A DNA stretch of 64,000 nt from Cellvibrio polysaccharolyticus (GTDB lineage: Bacteria > Pseudomonadota > Gammaproteobacteria > Pseudomonadales > Cellvibrionaceae): NCBI RefSeq assembly GCF_015182315.1, contig NZ_PRDL01000001.1:124001-188000 (forward strand), read 5' to 3'. A program made the translations under genes and the position numbers. Of the stretch, positions 38,918-48,292 are shown one piece after another (position 1 is the first letter of the stretch; every line of letters begins with the position of its first letter). The notes below the pieces were generated by a model that saw nothing but the letters and a program-made list of their open reading frames with translations, had not been told where the DNA came from and did not search any database.

Positions 38918-39580
38918 ATGATCCAATTACACAATGTAAGTAAGGTTTTTTCTACTGATGAAATGGATACCTACGCGCTTAACGGTATTAATTTGTCTAT
39001 TGAAAATAATGAGTTTGTCGCTATTTGCGGGCCATCAGGTGGTGGAAAGTCTACTCTGTTATCAATACTGGGTACCCATGATTTACCCACAACCGGTCAG
39101 TATTTTTTTGACCAGCTTGAAATCAACCAATTACCCCATCGCCAGCTACTGGCATTAAGGCGCGAAAAAATAGGGTTTATTTTTCAGGAATTCAACCTGA
39201 TTGACGACCTTACCGTAAGTGATAACGTAGCCCTTCCCTTGCAAGCACAGGGCGTTGGCAAAAAGGAAATAGGAAAACGGGTTGATGCAGCACTGGAACA
39301 GTTTGGCATTGCTCATCGCAAGCATCATTTCCCCAGTCAGCTCTCCGGGGGCCAACAGCAGCGTGTGGCGATTGCCCGGGCTTTTGTTGCCGAGCCGAAA
39401 ATTATTTTTGCCGATGAGCCAACCGGAAACCTGGACACAGTAAACAGCCAGGCAGTTATGGACATGTTGAAAGAAGCTCATCAGGCAGGCGCAACCATTT
39501 GTATGGTAACCCACGACCTGCAATGCGCTGCGATGGCTTCACGGGTTATTTCCATTCGCGACGGAAAATTAAAGGAGTAA
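38918..39580 (+). CDS. MacB-like ABC transporter ATP-binding protein
   Basis: The 220-residue ATPase has Walker [12 protein letters not shown]-loop [10 protein letters not shown], signature [15 protein letters not shown] and Walker [13 protein letters not shown], plus the switch His in VTHDL. It matches the MacB/LolD/FtsE subfamily by the short length and by the GNLD motif. It starts 4 bases after the adaptor and ends 3 bases before the permease, so the three are cotranscribed. Confidence 0.93.
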   Translation: MIQLHNVSKVFSTDEMDTYALNGINLSIENNEFVAICGPSGGGKSTLLSILGTHDLPTTGQYFFDQLEINQLPHRQLLALRREKIGFIFQEFNLIDDLTVSDNVALPLQAQGVGKKEIGKRVDAALEQFGIAHRKHHFPSQLSGGQQQRVAIARAFVAEPKIIFADEPTGNLDTVNSQAVMDMLKEAHQAGATICMVTHDLQCAAMASRVISIRDGKLKE

Positions 39581-39582
39581 CC

Positions 39583-41901
39583 ATGTTGACATTAAAGCAG
39601 GGATGGCAATATGTAACACGTCATCGCGCCCACAGTTTGTATCTGGTAGTTCTGATCGCACTACTCTTTTCCTCCATTCTTCTATTGCTGGCACAGTATT
39701 GGAGCAGCCGATTTACTCAACCCGTCGATAACTTTGACCGTTTGTTGCATGCACAATTTTATCAGCCAATAACCTGGGATCACTACCAATACTACAAACA
39801 ACATCAACAAAGTTTTTCCGTGGTATCACTGGTAGGATTATTCTCATTTCGTTTACAGGATAACCGGTCTATTGAAGTTTCACGTGTAGAGCCAGATTTT
39901 TTTAAAATTTTTCCATCCCGATTAAAAGAAGGAAGGCTGTTAAGTAGTGATGACACCGAGTTGCAGAGTCCGCTTCGTTTTGTTGTTAGCGAATCATTTT
40001 TGCACCGTCAATTCCCAAATGAAAAAATTTCACGACTGGATCTGGAAAATGTGGGTTCAGCAGAAATTGTCGGCATATTACCTGAGGGTTTTTACTTTCC
40101 TGTAAAGTCCGAAATATGGCTGGCCGTTAAACCGCCGCATGAAAGTTTTCGGCAAATGGCTACAGTTAGTGAATTTATCGGGACCCTTGACTCAGGGGTG
40201 TCTCTGGAAATGGCCGAACAGGAGTTACAACGGTTATTGAAAATCTACACTGAACAGGCCGGTGGTATCGAACCTTCATTAAAGCTGGAAACGTTTGTAG
40301 ACAATAGCCGGAGCAGATTTGGTTTTGACATTAAAATGCTGGGGATTATTTTTATTGTTATCACTATCTCCGGTATTATCAGTATCGCCAATATTATCGG
40401 TCTGGATTTACTCAAACGGGATCGTGAATGGCGTATTCGGCATCTATTGGGGATTGCGCCAACAACTATTCTGAAAACACCATTAATCAGTTTCTTGCTG
40501 TTGTTGTCTGGCGGATTACTGCTTGGTTATCTGTTGTACCAGGTGTTTTCAAATTTATTTTCCCCTTACGCCATGGTGAATTCTCCTGCGGCGCCCTTCT
40601 GGTGGACGTTATCGCTTACCCCTTCTCAATTGGCAATGATATTGCTGGTCTTCGTTGTGTCTCTGACGATGGTTGCATTTTTACCCACATGGCTATTGCT
40701 GTTGCGCCGCAGCCTGATACGAAGCGGCGTTCGTGCTGGTCGAAACCGGGGTGTAAAAGCTTACTTTTTTCGCTGGGCTTTACTCGGTTTACAAGCCGCA
40801 GCCGCTATCGTATTGCTGCAATTGATGGTGATGTTGTGCGTCTTGTTTTATCACGAAGCGCTTGCAGATCGCGGTTTTAAGCGCAGTCAACTTATGGTGA
40901 CCAACTTTGCCAATTCGAATTACCCGCTTGATAAGCAAACTGTCGCCGCTCAGCTGCACACTCGCATAGCCGATGTGAGTAGTGGTCTGGCAATCAGCAA
41001 TGCAATCCCTGGAAGTATTGAGCAAAAATTTGCCATGATGGAAGCACCCGATGCGGCCAGTGCTTCAGCCGGTATTGAATTATTTCAGGTCACTCCAGAG
41101 TATTTTTCGGTAATGGATATCCGCTTGCTGGAAGGAAGAAACTTCAATGAACAGGATCGCAAAGAAAGTAACGGAGTCTTTTTGGTTGATGAGGCCGCAG
41201 CTGTAAAATTTTGGCCAGATGAATCCGCTATTGGACAAACAATTATTCTGTATCCGGATATTCCCTTTATGCGACAACAGGGAATAGTGGTTGGTGTTGT
41301 CAGTGCTATCCGCAGTAACCCGCATAAATTTTCGATTTTTTATCAGCCGTTGGCACAAGGTAAAGCCGGTGTTGAGGAGTTGCGTGTGATCAGCGGAGCT
41401 GATGATACCCGGCCATTGCAAACCCGGCTTGCAGCATTGGCCAATACCGATGAAGGTTTCGCCAATGCACAGACGATTGAAGCGGTACTGGCGAAGTCAG
41501 GGGATATGACACTCAATCGAATACTGAATTTTTTACCGGCTTGCCTGTTAATTGTGTTTATGTTGCTGGTTAGTATTCGTAACACCACCTTACGCATTCT
41601 TGAAGACTATCGTAAACCGCTGGCCATTTACCAAGTTGCCGGTTGGCAACCGCCAGCGATTATTCATCGGTTAAGTTTGCCGCTGTATATCAGCTTGGCG
41701 GGTGCGCTGTTGGTTGCATTGGCAATCAGTCTGCAGTTGGATACTCGAGTCTGGTTTGATTGGCTTTTAAATCAATCCAGTCTGGAATATTACGTGTTGG
41801 CGGGAAGTTGTTTCACAGTGTTATTACTGGCGTGGCTTAGCTTTTTATTACCCTGTCGGAGACTATTGCAAGAGAAAGTATCGGTATTGTTACGTTCCTG
41901 A
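39583..41901 (+). CDS. MacB/FtsX-type ABC transporter permease
   Basis: The ATG at 39583 follows AAAGGAG and gives 772 residues. It has an N-terminal membrane helix (LYLVVLIALLFSSILLLLA), a periplasmic core domain, an FtsX-type helix bundle at about residues 250-400, a second periplasmic domain and a final FtsX bundle to the C-terminus, the duplicated-FtsX layout. With the adaptor and ATPase it probably forms a mechanotransmission exporter of peptides or lipids; the exact substrate cannot be told. Confidence 0.88.
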   Translation: MLTLKQGWQYVTRHRAHSLYLVVLIALLFSSILLLLAQYWSSRFTQPVDNFDRLLHAQFYQPITWDHYQYYKQHQQSFSVVSLVGLFSFRLQDNRSIEVSRVEPDFFKIFPSRLKEGRLLSSDDTELQSPLRFVVSESFLHRQFPNEKISRLDLENVGSAEIVGILPEGFYFPVKSEIWLAVKPPHESFRQMATVSEFIGTLDSGVSLEMAEQELQRLLKIYTEQAGGIEPSLKLETFVDNSRSRFGFDIKMLGIIFIVITISGIISIANIIGLDLLKRDREWRIRHLLGIAPTTILKTPLISFLLLLSGGLLLGYLLYQVFSNLFSPYAMVNSPAAPFWWTLSLTPSQLAMILLVFVVSLTMVAFLPTWLLLLRRSLIRSGVRAGRNRGVKAYFFRWALLGLQAAAAIVLLQLMVMLCVLFYHEALADRGFKRSQLMVTNFANSNYPLDKQTVAAQLHTRIADVSSGLAISNAIPGSIEQKFAMMEAPDAASASAGIELFQVTPEYFSVMDIRLLEGRNFNEQDRKESNGVFLVDEAAAVKFWPDESAIGQTIILYPDIPFMRQQGIVVGVVSAIRSNPHKFSIFYQPLAQGKAGVEELRVISGADDTRPLQTRLAALANTDEGFANAQTIEAVLAKSGDMTLNRILNFLPACLLIVFMLLVSIRNTTLRILEDYRKPLAIYQVAGWQPPAIIHRLSLPLYISLAGALLVALAISLQLDTRVWFDWLLNQSSLEYYVLAGSCFTVLLLAWLSFLLPCRRLLQEKVSVLLRS

Positions 41902-41961
41902 AATGCTAATGCGATATAAAAATTACGAATTTCCCACAACCTGGACAATAGTTTTTTAATC

Positions 41962-41990
41962 AACGCCCTTGTGATGCAAGGGCGTTTTTT
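41962..41990 (+). terminator. Terminator after the ABC exporter operon
   Basis: AACGCCCTTG (41962-41971) and CAAGGGCGTT (41977-41986) form a perfect 10-bp stem with a 5-nt loop followed by T4 or more. Confidence 0.9.
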
Positions 41991-42005
41991 ATTGCGAGGT
42001 ACGGG

Positions 42006-43145
42006 TTAAGCAGGCTCCGCCACCCGCAAGCGCGGTACTTCAAAGCCGTGATCCAGGTCCAGCAGCGGCAATAAAATATCGGCCACGCGCTGAGCTTCGC
42101 TGATCAGTGGGAAGGCAGAAATAATAAACGCGTTGGTACCTTGTGCTTCGTATTCTCGAATGCGGTCGGCAACGTTTACGGCGCTGCCAATCAGCGTATG
42201 CGATCCCAGCCAGGTGGGGCCAACCGCAACGTTAGGATAAACTTCCAGATCTTTCGCCGACGGGCGCTTGCCTTCGCGCAAGGCTGCAATAGCACGGCGT
42301 ATTTTCGGGTCGTCGCTTTCATGGCTTTCCAGAATCGCACCGGCTGGCAGCAGGTTTTGCACCGACTGGCGAATTCTTTCCACCGGCACTTTGGTAAGTA
42401 ACCACTCGGCGTACTCCCAGGCTTCTTCTTCGGTTTCGCGCACAATAATTTGAAAGCGCGTGCCATGTTCCAGTTTTCTACCAATTTTCGCTGCTTCAGC
42501 ATCGACGCGGCGAAATTTATCGCCCAGCAATGGCGGTGTATTGGGAAAGCTAAGATACACATCCAGCAGTTCTACCGAGTGGGCAACCCCGGCAGGCGAT
42601 GTGCCTGCGCCCCATAGCGGAAAATGCGGATTTTGGGTCGGCCCATTCCAGGAGCCCATCGGGCTGCCGCCTTCATCACGCGGTGACAATTTTACAAACT
42701 TGCCATCGTAGCCGCTGGTATCGCCGGCATACACTTTTTGGAAAGCGTCCCAGTATTCGCGGCTGAAATCATAACGTTCATCGTGCGGGTAATGTACACC
42801 CAGCGAAGCCAGGCCTTTATCGTTGCCGTTGACCACATTGAATAACAGGCGACCATTGGAAAACTTATCAAAGGTTTGCGCATATTTTGCCAGCACGGCT
42901 GGCGATAATTCACCGGGGTGTTGCGCCACCAGAAATTTCATGCGTTTGGTCGTTGCAATCAATGCTGACGCAACCACCAGACTTTCATTGCTGCTGGTGC
43001 CCAGCAGTGCACCGTAATAACCCAGACGGTCAATGGTGGTGGCCAGCTGTTGCAAATGTTCAAAATCGGTATGCCAGCGCCCTTCCGGGCTCCACGGATA
43101 AATACCATCCGGTGCGGTGAGATACCACAATATTTTTACTGCCAT
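42006..43145 (-). CDS. SsuD-like FMNH2-dependent monooxygenase (luciferase-like family), copy 1
   Basis: The 379-residue product belongs to the luciferase-like monooxygenases near SsuD (alkanesulfonate monooxygenase): MAVKILWYLTAPDG, RLGYYGALLGTSS, KFLVAQHPGELSP, NVVNGNDKGLA and LWGAGTSPAGVAHS. These enzymes use reduced FMN and oxygen to cleave C-S bonds or similar. The nearest gene upstream is a nitroreductase, and a close paralogue follows beyond it. No SsuABC transporter is present, so the substrate is open. The ATG at 43145 fits the conserved N-terminus. Confidence 0.85.
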   Translation of the reverse strand: MAVKILWYLTAPDGIYPWSPEGRWHTDFEHLQQLATTIDRLGYYGALLGTSSNESLVVASALIATTKRMKFLVAQHPGELSPAVLAKYAQTFDKFSNGRLLFNVVNGNDKGLASLGVHYPHDERYDFSREYWDAFQKVYAGDTSGYDGKFVKLSPRDEGGSPMGSWNGPTQNPHFPLWGAGTSPAGVAHSVELLDVYLSFPNTPPLLGDKFRRVDAEAAKIGRKLEHGTRFQIIVRETEEEAWEYAEWLLTKVPVERIRQSVQNLLPAGAILESHESDDPKIRRAIAALREGKRPSAKDLEVYPNVAVGPTWLGSHTLIGSAVNVADRIREYEAQGTNAFIISAFPLISEAQRVADILLPLLDLDHGFEVPRLRVAEPA

Positions 43146-43201
43146 TATTTAACCTTTCTATTGTTTTATTAAAACGCAAAAATAAAAACACCCATCGCAA
43201 A

Positions 43202-43816
43202 CTATTTCCAGCGATTGAAAAATACTGTCTCTTCCAGAGGTTTTCTTTCGCGCAGCAGCAATTCACGCAGGCGCGCTTTTTCATGTAACACGTCCGGATG
43301 TGCGCGGTAACCCAAACCAATAATGGTGTGTGCCACCAGCTCATCAGGTAGCGCCAGCCGCTCCTTTAATGCGGCCTTGTCGAAACCGCCCATTTGATGC
43401 GTTGCCAAGCCCAAAGCCTCGGCCTGAATAGACAGCGCCAGAGCCGCAGCGCCCGCGTCATAAGCGGCCGCAGGCGCAGGCTCTCCATCGGCGCGAAAGG
43501 GCCAGCTGAACACACCGATCAGCACCGGCGCGCGCTTGACCCAGATTTTGTTTTGATCTCCCAGCGTGTCGAATGCTTGTTGGAAAGCCGCTTCATCAGC
43601 GTAGCGATCCCACACAATAAAACGCCAGGGTTGCAAATTGCTCGCCGAGGGTGCCCAACGTGCGGCTTCCAATACCGCGATCAATTTGTCGTGCTCCAGT
43701 GGGCGATCTTCCTGAAATGCACGGGGGCTCCAGCGCTCCGCCAGCAGCGGATGAATGGGCTGGCCTGTTACCGCTGTTTTCTCCAGCGCCAGGGAATTCA
43801 CATGAGGGACGGACAT
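43202..43816 (-). CDS. Nitroreductase-family flavoprotein
   Basis: The ATG at 43816 gives 204 residues (MSVPHVNSLALEKTAVTG); upstream in-frame codons run into the paralogue's downstream spacer. Typical FMN-binding features are RWSPRAFQEDRPL, ARWAPSASNLQPWRFIVW and a C-terminal RLALPDELVAHTIIGLGYR segment. In this cluster it may supply reduced flavin to the two monooxygenases, by inference from context. A nitro/quinone reductase role is equally possible. Confidence 0.85.
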   Translation of the reverse strand: MSVPHVNSLALEKTAVTGQPIHPLLAERWSPRAFQEDRPLEHDKLIAVLEAARWAPSASNLQPWRFIVWDRYADEAAFQQAFDTLGDQNKIWVKRAPVLIGVFSWPFRADGEPAPAAAYDAGAAALALSIQAEALGLATHQMGGFDKAALKERLALPDELVAHTIIGLGYRAHPDVLHEKARLRELLLRERKPLEETVFFNRWK

Positions 43817-43912
43817 AACGATTAATCTCCAGCAAAAAAAGTGACACCTGCCGTAAGGTTTTTTACGCGCTGCCAGCAACGGCACCGCATAAGCAACTAC
43901 TCCGGTGCAACA

Positions 43913-45163
43913 TTACGCACGCTCTGCTACAGCGGTGGTGGCTGTGCCTTCGTTGGCGGCATCGGCTTTTACCAGCCCGGCTTCAATCGCTTTTTTGCGA
44001 CGCGACTTGTTGAGAATGGGCACTTCAAAACCATGATCCAGATCCAGCAACGGGAATACCAGATTGGCAAAGCGGTGTGCTTCTTCGATCAGCGGCCAGC
44101 CGGACAAGATAAAAGCGTGGGTGCCGTGTTCGTTAAATTCACGAATACGCGCCGCTACATTTTCCGCGCTGCCCACCAGCGTAGTACCAGCGCCCGGCCC
44201 GAGAATATTGAAGCCGTGCAGCGCCGGGCCGGTCCAGATATTGGGATAAATTTCAAAATCTTTTGCCGGTGGCAAATGACCCGCTTTAATCGCCTCAATA
44301 TTTTTTTGAATTTGCGGATCGGGGCTGCGATAGCTGTCGATGGTTTCGCCCGGCGGTAGCTGCCGCTTGATATTTTGAATGGCATATTCCAGTGGGGTGT
44401 TATCCACAAGATACTGCGCATATTCCCAGGCTTCTTCTTCGGTTTCGCGCACAATAACTTGCAAGCGTGTGCCGTTGAATTGAAAAGCGCGGCCAATTTT
44501 GGCGGCTTCTGCTTCTACCCGTTTGAATTTTTCGCCGAGCAATTGCGGAGTGTTGGCAAAGCTCAGGTAAACATCCAGTACTTCAACCGAGTGGGCAACG
44601 CCGGCGGGCGATGTACCCGCGCCCCACAGTGGCGGCGGTGTTAACGGCTGTTGTGAGGAGGGCGCTCTGCGACCTGGCAGCGCAGGGCGCGGTGCCAGTT
44701 TGATGTACTTGCCATCGTAGCCTTCGGTCAAGCCGGCAAAACCGCCCTGGTCGGCGTATACGCGGCGGAAAACATCCCAGTATTCGCGGCTGTATTCGTA
44801 GCGTTCATCGTGTTCAAAATTAACACCTACCGAGGCCATGCCGGCGTCGTTACCATTTACCGCATTGAACAGAAAACGGTTGTTGGAAAAACGGTTCAGC
44901 GCCTTGGCGTAGTTAGCCAAAATGGCAGGCTGCACTTCGCCCGGGTGTTGCGCCACAATAAATTTCATGCGCTCGGTAACCGAGAAAGTTGCCGCCGCTA
45001 CATGTAAGGTTGGCCCGGCTAGCAAAGCGCCGTAGTAACCGAGTTTATCGATAGTGCCGGCCAGTTGTTGCAGGTGTTTGAAGTCGGTATCCCACCGCCC
45101 TTCTTCAGTCCAGGGGATGGTTCCATCCGGTTCGGTGAGGTACCACAAAATTTTTACGGCCAT
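43913..45163 (-). CDS. SsuD-like FMNH2-dependent monooxygenase, copy 2
   Basis: The ATG at 45163 begins MAVKILWYLTEPDGTIPW, nearly the same as copy 1; 23 upstream in-frame codons are ignored. The 416-residue protein shares FIVAQHPGEVQPAILANYAK, NAVNGNDAGMASVGVNF and LWGAGTSPAGVAHSVEVLD with copy 1 and has a C-terminal extension rich in Ala/Lys (about 25 residues). It is the promoter-proximal gene of the three-gene minus-strand cluster. Confidence 0.85.
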   Translation of the reverse strand: MAVKILWYLTEPDGTIPWTEEGRWDTDFKHLQQLAGTIDKLGYYGALLAGPTLHVAAATFSVTERMKFIVAQHPGEVQPAILANYAKALNRFSNNRFLFNAVNGNDAGMASVGVNFEHDERYEYSREYWDVFRRVYADQGGFAGLTEGYDGKYIKLAPRPALPGRRAPSSQQPLTPPPLWGAGTSPAGVAHSVEVLDVYLSFANTPQLLGEKFKRVEAEAAKIGRAFQFNGTRLQVIVRETEEEAWEYAQYLVDNTPLEYAIQNIKRQLPPGETIDSYRSPDPQIQKNIEAIKAGHLPPAKDFEIYPNIWTGPALHGFNILGPGAGTTLVGSAENVAARIREFNEHGTHAFILSGWPLIEEAHRFANLVFPLLDLDHGFEVPILNKSRRKKAIEAGLVKADAANEGTATTAVAERA

Positions 45164-45555
45164 AGCGCAGTCTCTATCAATACGAAGTAAGAGGGCCACG
45201 ACATAAACACGCACTGGCGAGTTTTGTCGCACTTACTCACTGCGATAGCAGAAGCTGTGCCAGGCTGTGGAAAAATCGATTACCGGAAAAATATCTTTAT
45301 AATCAATAACAAAGGATATTTGCCAAAAAAAGCTATCGCCCTTGCACTGCATAATTAGCCACACAACAAGCAACCGGCTGTTTGATAATCAACAAGCGCG
45401 CAGCGAATGGTGACGATTACGGCAACAGCTGCCAGATTTGCGCGGGATAAAAAATCGCCTGACCTTACCCATCGACAGTGCCGGTTATTATTTTTACAGT
45501 GAGCACTTCAAACGGTTAACAGATTAGCGTGATCAATAAAGCGAAGCGGAAAATT
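45164..45555. other. Intergenic region between LysR regulator and monooxygenase cluster
   Basis: About 390 bp without a credible gene. It must hold the promoter of the leftward monooxygenase cluster; no clear sigma-70 pair or palindrome was recognised. Confidence 0.5.
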
Positions 45556-46473
45556 TCAGTTATCCACAGTTTCCATTATTGAAGCTTCGCTTTGTTGAAT
45601 TTCATCTTTTATCCAAGCCAGAAAATATTGAATTTCTGCGCGAGGTGCTGAGGTGGGTCGGGTCACCGCGTAATAGGCGAAACGGTTCGACCAGGGCGTC
45701 TGTAAAACCTGCTGCAATCTGCCGCTTTCCAGCGCGCTTTGCGCGTGAATGTCGTGAACCAGCGCGATGCCCTGCCCGGCTTCTGCGGCGCGCAACAGTA
45801 AAAAATCATCATCAAAGACCATGCCTTTTTCACACGCCGGCGGCGGGGAAATGCCCAGCGCTTCAAACCACAGGCGCCAGTCGCTGCGCGTCGAGTCTTG
45901 CAGTAACGGATAGGCGAGACAATCTTCGGCGCTGTTAATGGCGGTACCGGTGCGCAACAGTGTCGGGCTGGCGACAGGAATCATCACCGGCGATAACAAA
46001 TAATCGCTGTGCAAACCCGGGTATTTTCCCAGCCCGTGGCGAATGGCGATATCCACACCGTCGCGCTGTAAATCGGCCAGCCGCAAGCTGGCTTCTACGC
46101 GGATATCAATATCCGGAAAGCGCGCGTTGAATTTCCCCAGCCGCGGCACCAGCCAGCTGGCGGCAAAACCCGGTTCACTGTTAATAGTGAGTGTGCGGCG
46201 ATTTTTAATACCTTCCAGTTTTTCCATGACCGCGGTGAGTTGGCCAAAGGCTTGTACCAGTTCCGGGTACACCAGTTTGCCTGCCTCGCTCAGTTCCATG
46301 CCGCTACGGGTACGCTGAAATAACGGCATGCCCACCCGGTCTTCCAGTAAACGCAATTGCTGGCTTACCGCGCCGGCGGAAACGCCAAGCGCGTGGGCTG
46401 CCTGACGCACACTGCCAGAACGGCCAATTTCAGTAAAAACTCGCAAGGCAAGCAGGGGGATAACAGGATTCAT
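45556..46473 (-). CDS. LysR-family transcriptional regulator (GcvA-like)
   Basis: The 305-residue product has an N-terminal HTH (LRVFTEIGRSGSVRQAAHAL, VSAGAVSQQLRLLEDRVG) and a LysR substrate domain (TINSEPGFAASWLVPRLGKF, the GcvA-type pattern). The ATG at 46473 is divergent from the luciferase-like gene at 46613, with about 140 bp between, so it probably regulates that gene; control of the cluster on the other side is also possible. An exact DnaA box lies in its last codons (45560-45568). Confidence 0.88.
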   Translation of the reverse strand: MNPVIPLLALRVFTEIGRSGSVRQAAHALGVSAGAVSQQLRLLEDRVGMPLFQRTRSGMELSEAGKLVYPELVQAFGQLTAVMEKLEGIKNRRTLTINSEPGFAASWLVPRLGKFNARFPDIDIRVEASLRLADLQRDGVDIAIRHGLGKYPGLHSDYLLSPVMIPVASPTLLRTGTAINSAEDCLAYPLLQDSTRSDWRLWFEALGISPPPACEKGMVFDDDFLLLRAAEAGQGIALVHDIHAQSALESGRLQQVLQTPWSNRFAYYAVTRPTSAPRAEIQYFLAWIKDEIQQSEASIMETVDN

Positions 46474-46612
46474 GGTGTATGGAATTTCTAAACCGTGGCT
46501 AAGGAAATCATCGTTTTACGGTTTTTAATAAAGCGGTGATGATATGACGTTGGGGTGAATGATGTTCACTTTTTCTATTGTTATTTGCAATGCCTTGCGC
46601 AGGATTTTCGTC

Positions 46613-47626
46613 ATGTCTATCGAGCCGCTGTCCAATCACCCGTTTTCCACCCATCCCGGTTTTCAGCGTATGTTCGCGCCCGGGCAAATGACGCTGGGGA
46701 TGTTTTTGCCACTGCGTTTTTACCGTGGCGATATGAAAATCCTCGCAGGACAAAGCCGTCTGGTGTCGGCGATGGACCGTCTTGGTTTTGCCGCCGTATG
46801 GGTAAGGGATATCCCGCTGTTTGATCCCGCTTTTGGCGATGCCGGGCAGGTGTTTGATCCTTTTACCTGGCTGGCTTTTCTGGCTGCGAAAACCTCGCAC
46901 ATCAGCCTTGCCACCGGCAGCGCTATTTTTCCCTTGCGGCATCCGCTGGATCTTGCCAAAGCCGCGACCACGATTGACCAACTGTCCGGTGGCCGGTTGA
47001 TCATGGGCATTGCCTCGGGCGATCGGGCGGTGGAGTTTCCAGCTTACGGTATTGACCGGGAATCCCGTGGTGAACGCTTCGCGCAAACGGTGGATATGTT
47101 TCGCCAGCTGGTCAGTAAAAATACCAGCCTGATGGATGGTTCTCTGGGTCGCATCGACAGCTCACAATTTTTACCCAAAGCTTGCCATGGTGCGGTACCG
47201 CTGTTGGTGACCGGATCAAGCCGGCAAACCTTGCCGTGGATCGCCGAGCAGGCCGATGGCTGGCTGACCTATCCGGACAGCACCCACGATCGACAGGGTT
47301 CGCTGCGGCTGGCTGAAAAAATTGCTGCCTGGCGGCGGTTGATTCCCGGCAATGTTTTCAAGCCGCATGTCACCAATGAATGGCTGGATCTGGTGGATGA
47401 CCCGGACTTTCCGCGCACGCCCATTCACAACGGCTTTGTGTTGCGCACCGGCAGAAATGGCCTGATTGAATTGCTAAACCAATGGCGGCTGGCAGGCGTC
47501 AATCATGCTGCGCTGGGTATTCAATATGCCGAGCGACCGGCGGAAGCGGTTATTGAGGAGTTGGCCGAATATGTGCTGCCACTGTTTCCGTCGCTGGCCG
47601 CGTTGCCGACGCAAACCGATTGGTAA
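46613..47626 (+). CDS. Luciferase-like monooxygenase (LLM class), third copy
   Basis: The ATG at 46613 gives 337 residues (MSIEPLSNHPFSTHPGFQRM); an earlier in-frame ATG at 46559 would add 18 residues of unlikely sequence. The luciferase-like fold is shown by LGMFLPLRFYRGDM, DRLGFAAVWVRDIPLFDPAF, DQLSGGRLIMGIASGDRAVEF and QADGWLTYP. It is divergent from the LysR regulator. It is only distantly related to the two SsuD-like copies. The substrate is unknown. Confidence 0.82.
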   Translation: MSIEPLSNHPFSTHPGFQRMFAPGQMTLGMFLPLRFYRGDMKILAGQSRLVSAMDRLGFAAVWVRDIPLFDPAFGDAGQVFDPFTWLAFLAAKTSHISLATGSAIFPLRHPLDLAKAATTIDQLSGGRLIMGIASGDRAVEFPAYGIDRESRGERFAQTVDMFRQLVSKNTSLMDGSLGRIDSSQFLPKACHGAVPLLVTGSSRQTLPWIAEQADGWLTYPDSTHDRQGSLRLAEKIAAWRRLIPGNVFKPHVTNEWLDLVDDPDFPRTPIHNGFVLRTGRNGLIELLNQWRLAGVNHAALGIQYAERPAEAVIEELAEYVLPLFPSLAALPTQTDW

Positions 47627-47756
47627 AATTTCAAAAAATCGTAGCGAAATGTGCCATAAACAGGGTGTTTTGACAGCAAAGACAAATTTTTAACACTCCC
47701 TCACAGAAGATGCGGCGCCGATTGATCACACTGCCATTTTTGGACGGAGAAAAGTA

Positions 47757-48119
47757 ATGAATAATATCGTCACGGCAACACTGACCGGTGTGGCTGCCTG
47801 TTGTCTGTTAATGATGGGCTGTTCCGGGTCGGATGACAGTAAATCAGCGGTTAAAGTGTTTCAGTCCGATGCCGCCGTTCAGTGTGAAAGCGAAGGTATT
47901 TCCGTGGAGGATATGCAGAAAATTCTCGCCGCTGGCAATATCAAGGTGCACTGCGCCCAGAAAGGTAACACCGGCATGATGCACATGACGGTGTGCGGCG
48001 CACCGACCGGCAGTATTAATATTTACACCATTCCCAAAGATCAACTGGAGCAGGCGCAAATGTTGGGCTTTGTTCCCGTCTCCACCCTGCCGGATTATCA
48101 GGACGTAGCTTGTGAATAA
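47757..48119 (+). CDS. Small lipoprotein of unknown function
   Basis: The 120-residue product has a lipoprotein signal peptide (TGVAACCLLMMGC, lipidation probably at the last Cys) followed by a Ser/Asp spacer and a small domain with four further cysteines (VQCESEGIS, VHCAQKG, MTVCGAP, VACE), which may form disulfides in the periplasm. An ATG at 47757 follows GGAGAAAAG. It is monocistronic with a terminator downstream. No family is recognised. Confidence 0.7.
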   Translation: MNNIVTATLTGVAACCLLMMGCSGSDDSKSAVKVFQSDAAVQCESEGISVEDMQKILAAGNIKVHCAQKGNTGMMHMTVCGAPTGSINIYTIPKDQLEQAQMLGFVPVSTLPDYQDVACE

Positions 48120-48200
48120 GTTATCCGATGGAGATTGCTGACGGACAGAATGGCACCTGTTGTACAGTTTTGAAAACGACGGAATTTATCAAAAACCTGA

Positions 48201-48222
48201 ACCCGCTTTGGCGGGTTTTTTT
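48201..48222 (+). terminator. Terminator after the small lipoprotein gene
   Basis: ACCCGC (48201-48206), TTTG loop and GCGGGT (48211-48216) followed by a run of T. Confidence 0.88.
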
Positions 48223-48251
48223 ATGGGGCGCCTTTACAAGAGAATAAAAAG

Positions 48252-48285
48252 GCCCGGTATTTCATGGGATTAAAAAATACCGGGC
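48252..48285 (-). terminator. Terminator of the LpxO-like gene
   Basis: GCCCGGTATTT (48252-48262) pairs with AAATACCGGGC (48275-48285). On the minus strand it is followed by a T-rich run, directly after the LpxO-like stop. Confidence 0.8.
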
Positions 48286-48292
48286 AAAAAAA

